From contig OW818657.1 of the NCBI GenBank assembly GCA_942492905.1, positions 2,976,001-3,040,000 of the forward strand: 64,000 nucleotides of DNA, read 5' to 3'. The stretch comes from CAIZWU01 sp942492905 (GTDB lineage Bacteria; Verrucomicrobiota; Verrucomicrobiia; Verrucomicrobiales; V1-33). The notes under the pieces are model-generated. The model did not search any database. It had not been told where the DNA came from and saw only the letters and a program-made list of their open reading frames with translations. This document shows, piece after piece, positions 15,471 to 23,174 of the stretch; the first letter of the stretch is position 1, and every line of letters starts with the position of its first letter. Made by a program: the position numbers and the translations under genes.

Positions 15471-16055
15471 ATGAAAGCTCTCATCTCCGAACTCCGTCCC
15501 GCCATCATGGGCACGCTTGTCCTCGCGGCCGTCACCTGCGGTGCTTATCCGCTCCTTGTTACCGGAATCGCCCAGGCTGGCTTCAAAAAGCAGGCCGCAG
15601 GCAGTCTTATCACGGACAAGGACGGCAAGGTCATTGGCTCCGCGCTGCTCGGCCAGAACTTTGCCGCCGATCATTACTTCCACCCACGTCCCAGCGCCGC
15701 CGGGGCCGCTTATGACGCCGCCAGCTCCGGCGGCAGCAACCTCGGCCCCACCTCGCAAAAACTGAAGGACGCGATCCAGGAGCGCCTCGCCACCTACCGC
15801 GCCAAAAACGGCCTCGCCGCCGATGCCGAAGTGCCTGCCGATGCCGTCACCGCCTCCGGCAGCGGCCTCGATCCACACATCAGCGTGAAAAACGCCGAAC
15901 TGCAAACCGCCCGCGTTGCCAAGGCCCGCAACCTCAGGGTAGGGAAGGTGAGCGAACTCATCGCTGCGAACACCACCAAGGCCGATCTCGGCCTGCTCGG
16001 CGATGCCGGTGTGAATGTGCTGAAATTGAACCTGGCGCTAGATAACCTGAAGTAA
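15471..16055 (+). CDS. kdpC: K+-transporting ATPase subunit KdpC
   Basis: 194 residues from ATG 15471, directly after the kdpB stop. One N-terminal membrane helix (about 12-32) and an outer domain with the KdpC signatures GSALLGQNFAADHYFHPRPSAAG and AVTASGSGLDPHISVKNAELQ. It assists ATP affinity and assembly of the pump. Within the family's usual size of about 190 residues. Confidence 0.95.
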   Translation: MKALISELRPAIMGTLVLAAVTCGAYPLLVTGIAQAGFKKQAAGSLITDKDGKVIGSALLGQNFAADHYFHPRPSAAGAAYDAASSGGSNLGPTSQKLKDAIQERLATYRAKNGLAADAEVPADAVTASGSGLDPHISVKNAELQTARVAKARNLRVGKVSELIAANTTKADLGLLGDAGVNVLKLNLALDNLK

Positions 16056-16068
16056 GCCATTGCAGGCA

Positions 16069-18723
16069 ATGAACGACGACAATCGCCCTGATCCCGACGC
16101 TCTGCTCGCGCAGATGCGTCTGGAGGATGTGAAGTCGAAGTCCGGCAAGCTCCACATCTTCCTCGGCATGTGCCCGGGCGTCGGCAAGACCTACGCCATG
16201 CTGCAAACGGCGCGGCAGCGGGTCAAGGAAGGTGTGGAGGTGCTCGCAGGCATCGTGGAGACCCACGGACGCTCCGAAACGGCTGCGATGCTGGAAGGCA
16301 TGCGCGTGCTGCCTCGCAGGAAACTCGAACATCGCGGGTTCACCCTGGAGGAGTTTGACATCGACGCTGTGCTCGCGCAAAAGCCTCAGCTGGTGCTGGT
16401 CGATGAACTCGCACATACGAACGCACCCGGCTCGCGGCATGCGAAACGCTACCAGGATGTTCTGGAACTGCTGGATGCAGGCATTGATGTCTATACGACT
16501 CTCAACGTCCAGCACATCGACAGCCAGGTGGACATCGTGCAGCAGATCAGTGGCATCGCGATCCTGGAAACGGTGCCAGACTCGATCCTCGATGTTGCGC
16601 ACGAGATCCAGCTCATCGACCTCAGCGTCGAAAAGCTGTTGGAGCGTATGGCCGAGGGCAAGGTCTATCTTGGCGAGCGTGCCGCGAACGCAGTTTCAAA
16701 TTTCTTCAAAGAAGGCAACCTCACGGCGCTGCGCGAACTGGCGCTGCGCTTCACCGCCGAGCAGGTGGATCGGGATTTGGAGGACATCCGCCGCCTCAAA
16801 CGCGTCAGCAGCCCGTGGAAAACCAACGCGCGGCTGATGGTCGGCGTTGGCCCGAGTCCATATGCCGAAAGCCTCATCCGCTGGACGCGCCGGGCCGCCA
16901 CCCGCTTGAACTGCCCGTGGATCGTCGTGTGGGTGGAAAGTTCAGGCACCCTCAGCGCCGTGGAGCAGGAACGTCTGACGCAATCGCTCGGCCTCGCGCG
17001 CAGGCTTGGCGGAGAAGTAGTGTCCGTGACCGGTGACAATGTGCCGGAGGCGCTGCTGCAGGTCGCCCGTGAGCGCAACGTGACGCAGATCGTGGTTGGC
17101 AAGCCTCACAAACCCACATGGTGGCGGGCCTCGCCCGCCGACCAACTCATCCTCGGCAGCGGGGACATTGACGTTTGTGTGGTGCGACCGTTGGCCTCAC
17201 AGGAAAAGACCCGGCCCGCCATCCTGCCGGAACCTGTTTCCGCCGGAGTCATCGGCGAATACAGCTGGGCGCTAGTGTCTGTGTTCGCCATCGCCAGCGT
17301 ATGTTGGGGCCTGGTGTCGATTACCGGCTATATGTTCGTCGCCCTCGTGTTCCTGCTCTCCGTGGTGCTGGCGGCGCTGCGTTTCAGCCGTGGGCCGGTG
17401 CTGACGATGGCCGCGCTCAGCGCCTTGTGCTGGAACTATTTCTTCATCCCGCCGCTGTTCACCTTTCATATCAGCAGGCCGGAGGACTGGATCATGTTCG
17501 GCATGTTCTTTATCGTGGCGCTGAGCATGGGCAGTCTCACCTCCCGGCTGCGCATGCGCGAGATTGCCGAGCGCCGCCGCCGGCGCCAGACCGATGCCCT
17601 CCTGCGCGTGACGCAAAGTGCGGCCCTCGCCGCCGAGCCGGAAAAAGGCCTCGCCGAGGCGCTGCGCACAATCAATGAACTCCTCCATGTCAGCACCGCC
17701 CTTGTGGTGCGTGAGCAGGACCACTCGCTGGCGCGAAGCACCCACAAAGCCAGCACCTTCCAGCCCAGCGTGAAGGAATGGGGTGTCGTGGCGTGGACTT
17801 ACTCGAACAAAAAATGTGCCGGACATCAGACTGACACGCTGCCCGATTCCAGCGCCACCTGGTTTCCTCTCCAAACCGCCACGGCCACGCTGGGCGTGCT
17901 CGGTGTGCAATGGGACCGCGACCAGCGGCTCGATTTCGCGACCAGGCAGATGATTGAGGCCCTCGCCCTGCAGCTCGCGCTCGTGTTGGAAAAGGAGCAC
18001 TTCATCCGTGCCATGAGCCAGGCTGAAGTGCTCGTTCAATCCGAGAAACTCCATCGAACTTTGCTCGACAGCGTCTCGCACGAACTCAAAACGCCCCTCG
18101 CCGTCATCCAGGCGTCGCTTGAAGGCATGAGCGGCCTCCAAAGCCCTTACCTGGCTGAGATCACCACCGCCTCGCATCGCCTCCAGCGTGTCGTCGACAG
18201 TCTTCTGCACATGAGCCGCCTTGAATCCGAGCTGCTCCAGCCCCGGGCCGACTGGTGCGACCTCCGTGATATCATTGCCGCTGCGAGGCAGGCTGTCGGC
18301 ACCGCCTTGGGAACGCATCCTTTGACGGTGCATATCGCCGACGATTTCCCCCTGGTGAAGCTGGATCACACCCTGCTCGCGCAGGCCATGGCGAACATTC
18401 TGCACAACGCCGCCATCTACACGCCCGACGGCAGCGCCCTCGAAATCCGCGCCAGGCTGGATCAAAATACCCTATGCCTCACCCTCCGGGATTACGGCCC
18501 CGGTTTGCCCGCCGGAGCAGAGCAGCTTGTCTTCGGGAAGTTCTACCGCGCCCAAGGTGCTCCCGCTGGAGGCACCGGCCTCGGCCTCGCCATCGCACGC
18601 GGCTTTGTGCAGGCCATGGGGGGGGGTATCACAGCCCGGAATCACGCCGAAGGCGGCGCGGAGTTTGAGATTAAAATAGAGCGGATTTCCACGTTCGTTC
18701 CCCCTTCTGAAAGTGCCCCGTGA
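16069..18723 (+). CDS. kdpD: Sensor histidine kinase KdpD
   Basis: 884 residues from ATG 16069 (a TTG at 16060 is possible). Full KdpD architecture: N-terminal KdpD domain with Walker-type GMCPGVGKT (33-41), DELAHTNAPGSRH and YTTLNVQHIDS; universal-stress-like domain (about 250-370) with a KPHKPTWWR segment; four short membrane helices around 405-500; a GAF-like region; then HisKA with SVSHELKTP (His671) and an HATPase with NILHNAA and GTGLGLAIARG. It senses low K+ or osmotic stress and phosphorylates KdpE. Thirteen bases after kdpC, one base before kdpE. Confidence 0.95.
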   Translation: MNDDNRPDPDALLAQMRLEDVKSKSGKLHIFLGMCPGVGKTYAMLQTARQRVKEGVEVLAGIVETHGRSETAAMLEGMRVLPRRKLEHRGFTLEEFDIDAVLAQKPQLVLVDELAHTNAPGSRHAKRYQDVLELLDAGIDVYTTLNVQHIDSQVDIVQQISGIAILETVPDSILDVAHEIQLIDLSVEKLLERMAEGKVYLGERAANAVSNFFKEGNLTALRELALRFTAEQVDRDLEDIRRLKRVSSPWKTNARLMVGVGPSPYAESLIRWTRRAATRLNCPWIVVWVESSGTLSAVEQERLTQSLGLARRLGGEVVSVTGDNVPEALLQVARERNVTQIVVGKPHKPTWWRASPADQLILGSGDIDVCVVRPLASQEKTRPAILPEPVSAGVIGEYSWALVSVFAIASVCWGLVSITGYMFVALVFLLSVVLAALRFSRGPVLTMAALSALCWNYFFIPPLFTFHISRPEDWIMFGMFFIVALSMGSLTSRLRMREIAERRRRRQTDALLRVTQSAALAAEPEKGLAEALRTINELLHVSTALVVREQDHSLARSTHKASTFQPSVKEWGVVAWTYSNKKCAGHQTDTLPDSSATWFPLQTATATLGVLGVQWDRDQRLDFATRQMIEALALQLALVLEKEHFIRAMSQAEVLVQSEKLHRTLLDSVSHELKTPLAVIQASLEGMSGLQSPYLAEITTASHRLQRVVDSLLHMSRLESELLQPRADWCDLRDIIAAARQAVGTALGTHPLTVHIADDFPLVKLDHTLLAQAMANILHNAAIYTPDGSALEIRARLDQNTLCLTLRDYGPGLPAGAEQLVFGKFYRAQGAPAGGTGLGLAIARGFVQAMGGGITARNHAEGGAEFEIKIERISTFVPPSESAP

Positions 18724-18724
18724 T

Positions 18725-19417
18725 ATGACCGCTCTGATCATCGATGACGAAACCCAGATCCGCCGTCTGCTGCGCATGGCAATGGAGGCAAAGGGCTATA
18801 TCGTTGGTGAAGCTGAAACCGGCCTCCTCGGGCTTCAGGCCGCGGTTCTCCAAAAGCCTGATGCCGTCCTCCTCGACCTAGGCCTGCCCGACATGGATGG
18901 GGTGGAGGTCCTCAAGCGTCTGCGTGAATGGAGTGCGGTGCCGGTGCTGGTCCTCAGCGTGCGCGATCAGGAATCGGCCAAGCTCGCAGCGTTCGAGGCC
19001 GGGGCGGACGACTACGTCACCAAGCCGTTCAGCACCGCCGAGTTGCTGGCCCGGCTGGCCGCCATCCAGCGCCGTCAGGCTGCCGATGGCACTGTCAATC
19101 TTAAATTCGGAGGACTCATCCTGAACCCTGTCCACCACGAAGCCACGCTTGATGGCCAGCAGCTCAAACTCACCCCCACCGAGTATTCACTGCTTGCCCA
19201 ATTGGTCAGACATGCCGGGAAAGTTGTCACCTTGAAGCAACTGCTACGGGAGGTCTGGGGACCGCAGGCAGAGGATCAAAGCAGCTACCTGCGTGTCTAC
19301 GCCAGTTGCCTGCGCAGAAAGATTGCCGGCTCAGGCCTGGAAATCCGCAATGAGCCTGGAATAGGCTATCGGCTGACAGAAACTGAGCCGCTCCACCCGG
19401 GCTTCACACTTTATTAA
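18725..19417 (+). CDS. kdpE: Response regulator KdpE
   Basis: 230 residues from ATG 18725, one base after the kdpD stop. OmpR/PhoB-type regulator: receiver domain with acidic pocket IIDDE (7-9), phospho-acceptor Asp51 in LLDLGLPDMDG and Lys100 in YVTKPFS; winged-helix DNA-binding domain from about 130 with LKLTPTEYSLLAQLVRHAGKVV and the wing YLRVYASCLRRKI. It should activate kdpFABC, and a direct repeat at 11450-11468 is a candidate site. Confidence 0.93.
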   Translation: MTALIIDDETQIRRLLRMAMEAKGYIVGEAETGLLGLQAAVLQKPDAVLLDLGLPDMDGVEVLKRLREWSAVPVLVLSVRDQESAKLAAFEAGADDYVTKPFSTAELLARLAAIQRRQAADGTVNLKFGGLILNPVHHEATLDGQQLKLTPTEYSLLAQLVRHAGKVVTLKQLLREVWGPQAEDQSSYLRVYASCLRRKIAGSGLEIRNEPGIGYRLTETEPLHPGFTLY

Positions 19418-19518
19418 CGCCTGAGGCCGAAGTGGTAACTTGTGGGCCGATGGATTTCCCTTAGCCTGATACCCGAACCAGCACCCCATGCCGTCTTTCG
19501 CCAGCAGTGCCGCCACCG

Positions 19519-20634
19519 ATGAACCCTGACGCAAAATCAAAAAAAGAAGCCGCCTCCGCGGCGCTGGTGGCCCAGTACAGCGGGGCCTGCATGATCGTGT
19601 TGCTCCTGGCGACCATCTGCTGGGGACTGCTGCCGCACACCGGTTATCTTTTTTCCGCGCTGGTGTTTCTCATGGCGATCGTGCTCGCCGGGACCCGCTG
19701 GAACCGGGGGCCGGTGATCCTCATGGCGGTGCTGTGTGCCCTGGTCTGGAATTTCATCTACATCCCGCCGCGGTTCACCCTGCACATCGCCAAACTGGAG
19801 GATGCGGTGATGTTTGTCCTGTTCTTTGTGGTGGCGCTCAGCATGGGGCACCTCATCGCCCGGCTGCGCGAACGGGAGGAAGCGCTGGAGCTTCACCATC
19901 AGGAGCGGGAGGCCCTGCTGGCCGAGAAGCACCGCGCCGACCTGCTGGCCGAGTCCGAGCGGTTGCACCGCACCCTGCAGGATAGTGTTTCCCACGAGCT
20001 GAAGACTCCCATCGCCATCATCCGCACCGCCCTGGACGGTTTGGGTGAGGGTGATCCTTATGCTGCGGAAATCGCAACCGCCACGCGCCGGCTGCAGCGG
20101 ATTGTGGACAGCTTCCTGGAAATGACGCGGGTGGAATCCGAGGCCCTGACTCCGCGTCCGGACTGGTGCGAGATGGGCGATATCATGCACGCCGCCACCA
20201 CGCCCCTGGAGCCGGAATTGCGCGGTCATCCCGTTGTCCTGACCGGCATGGAGGAGATGCCGCTGCTGCGGGTGGACAGCCGGCTGCTTGCCCAGGCGGT
20301 GGGAAATGTGCTGCACAATGCCACCGTGCATGCCCCGCCCGGCAGTCCCATCGCAGTCCATGCCACTCTGCAGCAAAGTCAGGCAGGGCAGGGGGAATTG
20401 GAGCTGACCGTGCATGACCACGGCCCGGGCCTGACGCCCGAAGCCGCCTTGCATGTCTTCGATAAATTCTACCGTGCTCCGGATGCCCCGGCGGGCGGAA
20501 CGGGCCTCGGCCTTGCCATCGCCCGCGGGCTGGTGCGCGCCCTGAAGGGCGACATGACCGCGGGCAATCATCCGGAAGGGGGCGCGCTTTTCACGATGCG
20601 ACTGCCCGTCCAGATTCACCAGACCCCGCCATGA
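19519..20634 (+). CDS. Short KdpD-like histidine kinase without sensor domains
   Basis: 371 residues from ATG 19519 (GTG 19507 possible). It matches the second half of the KdpD upstream: membrane helices in residues 20-110 with the shared phrase RWNRGPVILMAVLCALVWNFIYIPPRFT, a linker coiled coil, HisKA with SVSHELKTPIAII (His159), HATPase with NVLHNAT and GTGLGLAIARGL. The KdpD-domain, the universal-stress domain and the GAF-like part are missing. It overlaps the next gene by four bases. Likely a duplicate kinase that signals to its own regulator; its stimulus is unknown. Confidence 0.88.
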   Translation: MNPDAKSKKEAASAALVAQYSGACMIVLLLATICWGLLPHTGYLFSALVFLMAIVLAGTRWNRGPVILMAVLCALVWNFIYIPPRFTLHIAKLEDAVMFVLFFVVALSMGHLIARLREREEALELHHQEREALLAEKHRADLLAESERLHRTLQDSVSHELKTPIAIIRTALDGLGEGDPYAAEIATATRRLQRIVDSFLEMTRVESEALTPRPDWCEMGDIMHAATTPLEPELRGHPVVLTGMEEMPLLRVDSRLLAQAVGNVLHNATVHAPPGSPIAVHATLQQSQAGQGELELTVHDHGPGLTPEAALHVFDKFYRAPDAPAGGTGLGLAIARGLVRALKGDMTAGNHPEGGALFTMRLPVQIHQTPP

Positions 20635-21296
20635 GCAAAGCTGTTATCATCGACGACGAAGTGCAGATCCGCCGCCTGCTGCGCATGGTGCTGGAGGCCC
20701 GCGGTTATGAAGTCAGTGAGGCCGCTGATGGCGCCACCGGGCTCCAGGAAATCGCCTTCCACCGGCCGGATGTGGTGCTGCTCGATCTCGGCCTGCCGGG
20801 CCTGAGTGGCATCGAGGTGCTGCAGCGCCTGCGCGAATGGAGTGAAGTGCCGGTGCTCATCCTCAGCGTGCGCGATCAGGAGGCGGTGAAAGTGGAGGCC
20901 CTGGAGAGTGGGGCCGACGACTACGTGACCAAACCTTTTGGCACCGCAGAACTGTTGGCGCGCCTCACCGTGATCCAGCGCCGCCGCTTCACCCGCCAGA
21001 GCCCTCACGTCTCCGCCGGTCCCCTGACGCTGGATCTGCTCCATCACGAAGCCACCCTCCATGGCGAACCGCTGAAACTCACTCCCATCGAGTTCGCCCT
21101 GTTGAAAGTCCTCACTGAACACGCCGGCCGCATTATCACCCAAAAGCAGATCATCGACCAGATCTGGCCCACCCAGGTGTCCGATGCCAGTGAGGGGCTG
21201 CGGGTCCACATCAGCCACCTGCGACGCAAGCTGGGCCCCACCGGCCCACGCCTCATCAACGAACCGGGTATCGGCTACCGGTTGGTGGAGGAATGA
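20631..21296 (+). CDS. KdpE-like OmpR-family response regulator
   Basis: 221 residues, start overlapping the kinase stop (ATGA). Receiver with IIDDE, Asp52 in LLDLGLPGLSG, Lys101 in YVTKPFG; winged-helix domain with LKLTPIEFALLKVLTEHAGRIIT and GLRVHISHLRRKLG. Close in text to the KdpE at 18725 (for example QRLREWSEVPVLILSVRDQE against KRLREWSAVPVLVLSVRDQE), so the pair 19519-21296 is a paralog of kdpDE. Targets are not shown; kdp or kup are plausible. Confidence 0.88.
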   Translation: MSKAVIIDDEVQIRRLLRMVLEARGYEVSEAADGATGLQEIAFHRPDVVLLDLGLPGLSGIEVLQRLREWSEVPVLILSVRDQEAVKVEALESGADDYVTKPFGTAELLARLTVIQRRRFTRQSPHVSAGPLTLDLLHHEATLHGEPLKLTPIEFALLKVLTEHAGRIITQKQIIDQIWPTQVSDASEGLRVHISHLRRKLGPTGPRLINEPGIGYRLVEE

Positions 21297-21448
21297 GGGC
21301 TCCGCAGGCAACCCGGGACCAGGGGATTTCGGAAAATTGTGGCGGCAAGTGTTGGACTCTGCGCACAACAGAAAGTAAATACATGGGGAGAATCCCACCG
21401 GCCTTCCCGCCGGGGGATGGTTTCTCTATCCTAATAGACAAAAACAGC

Positions 21449-22453
21449 ATGAAAACCACCCGCCTCCTCCTCGCTGCCCTCCTGCTTCCCTCGTTTGCCT
21501 CCGCGGATCCCCTGCCGGTCCATGCGTTCAACTTCGCCCGCGCCGAGACCGATATGTACATGCAGAAAGGGGCGGCCGACGGTAGCTTCGGCAAACTCCA
21601 ACACCGGCGCGAGCCCGCCACCATCGACAAGCAGGACGTGATCCGCATGAACCGGGATACGCTCTACTCGAATGGCGTCTTCGACCTCGACGCCGCGCCG
21701 GTCACCATCACCCTGCCGGATGCCGGCAAGCGCTTCATGTCGCTGCAGGTCATTTCCCAGGACCACTTCACCACCGGGGTCTATTACGCGCCCGGCAGCC
21801 ACACCTTCACCCGCGGACAGGTGGGCACCCGCTACGTGAATTTCATCATCCGCACCCTCGCTGATCCCGGCAAGCCGGAGGACGTCAAAGCTGCCAACGC
21901 CCTGCAGGACCAGATCAGGATCGAACAAGCCGCCACCGGCCGCCTGGAATTGCCCGACTGGGACGCTGCCGCCCGCGACAAGGCCCGCGCGGCCCTGCTG
22001 TCGCTTGCCTCACTCGGCGGGACCAAAACGATGTTCGGCAGCAAGGACGAGGTGGACCCCATCAGCCACCTCATCGGCAGCGCCGCCGGCTGGGGCGGCA
22101 ATCCGCCCCAGGCCGCCATCTACCAGGTTGCCTTCCCCAAGGCCAACGACGGCAAAACCGCGCACCGCCTCACGGTGAAGGACGTCCCCGTCGACGGCTT
22201 CTGGTCGATCAGCGTCTATAATGCACAGGGCTTCTTTGAGAAGAACGACCTCGGCGCCTACTCGGTCAACAACCTCACCGCGAAGCCCGATCCGGACGGT
22301 TCCATCACCGTGCAGTTCGGCGGCGACCCCAAGGGCGTGTCCAATTTCCTGCCTATCACCTCCGGCTGGAACTACACCGTCCGCCTCTATCGCCCGCGGA
22401 AGGAGATCCTGGATGGCGGCTGGACCTTCCCCGAAGCGCAGCCGGTGAAATGA
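21449..22453 (+). CDS. Exported DUF1254/DUF1214 protein
   Basis: 334 residues from ATG 21449, chosen because it opens a clean signal peptide (MKTTRLLLAALLLPSFASAD). It has the two-part fold of DUF1254 (VIRMNRDTLYSNGVFDLDAAPVTITLPDAGKRFMSLQVI) and DUF1214 (DGFWSISVYNAQGFFEKNDLGAYSVNN and NFLPITSGWNYTVRLYRP). The family is widespread, of unknown biochemical role, and usually periplasmic. There is a separate promoter region of ~150 bp before it. Function cannot be read from the sequence. Confidence 0.88.
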   Translation: MKTTRLLLAALLLPSFASADPLPVHAFNFARAETDMYMQKGAADGSFGKLQHRREPATIDKQDVIRMNRDTLYSNGVFDLDAAPVTITLPDAGKRFMSLQVISQDHFTTGVYYAPGSHTFTRGQVGTRYVNFIIRTLADPGKPEDVKAANALQDQIRIEQAATGRLELPDWDAAARDKARAALLSLASLGGTKTMFGSKDEVDPISHLIGSAAGWGGNPPQAAIYQVAFPKANDGKTAHRLTVKDVPVDGFWSISVYNAQGFFEKNDLGAYSVNNLTAKPDPDGSITVQFGGDPKGVSNFLPITSGWNYTVRLYRPRKEILDGGWTFPEAQPVK

Positions 22454-22632
22454 TCATGACCGCCTGACCAACGGTGGGGCCGGATAAGCCATGTTGGAAA
22501 GCCCCTCCCCGGAGACGGCCAAGGTGGTTCCGCGCCCAGCCATTTCTTCACCCGCACCGCGGCACAACCCATCACCATGGGTCCATCTTGGCAATTGCTC
22601 TGCCGGGCAAGGAGCATCAAGCTAGCGGCATT

Positions 22633-22959
22633 ATGAAACGACGCATTCCTCTCTTCATCGCGGGCGCCGCCCTGCTCCTGCTGGCCATCACCAATCCGGA
22701 CGAAGCGGATTTCCGGGAGCATGTCCGCAACCGGCAGGGCATTGTCGGCACCCTCGGTCTGGCCGCCGCCGATCTGCTGTCCGGGGGCAGTAGTGGGGGG
22801 ATCAGGCGCGATAACTATTTGCTGGCCAGCCGGTTTTATATTGGCGGGGATGGCATCCTGCCCCGGGAGGATCTGGCTTGGGGCTTCGCCGGCCAATTCC
22901 ATGAAGTCTCCTCCCGCCTGAAGGATGGTATTTTTGAGTCCGGCCGGCCGCAGCATTGA
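22633..22959 (+). CDS. Small membrane-anchored protein, DUF4359-like
   Basis: 108 residues from ATG 22633. A single N-terminal hydrophobic helix (IPLFIAGAALLLLAITNP) is followed by the acidic PDEADFREHVRNRQG, reminiscent of the NPxxxxY/F start of DUF4359 proteins, and then YLLASRFYIGGDGILPREDLAWGFAGQFHEV, which reads like a short beta-rich outer domain. Likely exported and anchored. The family link is tentative. Confidence 0.6.
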   Translation: MKRRIPLFIAGAALLLLAITNPDEADFREHVRNRQGIVGTLGLAAADLLSGGSSGGIRRDNYLLASRFYIGGDGILPREDLAWGFAGQFHEVSSRLKDGIFESGRPQH

Positions 22960-23174
22960 GGGCGGCGTGATGGTCCGCCAGTTGTTTTCTGCGCCGTCAG
23001 GAAACGCCGTGTGCTGGCCCGCGTTTCCGCGGGGGGCTCCGACTTTAGGCGGAGGCTGGCCTATCCAGGAAGCGTGTCCCTATCGGACCATGGTCTGATT
23101 TTCAAATCATGGGGTCCATGGGAAGTAGTCTCACCAGCGCGGCCTCTGCCGCGGCTAGATAACTTCCCTGAACT

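Noticed and set aside
22960..23174. Possible small gene or ncRNA between 22960 and 23174
   Set aside because: No frame with a start, ribosome-binding site and protein-like composition, and no convincing hairpin was seen.
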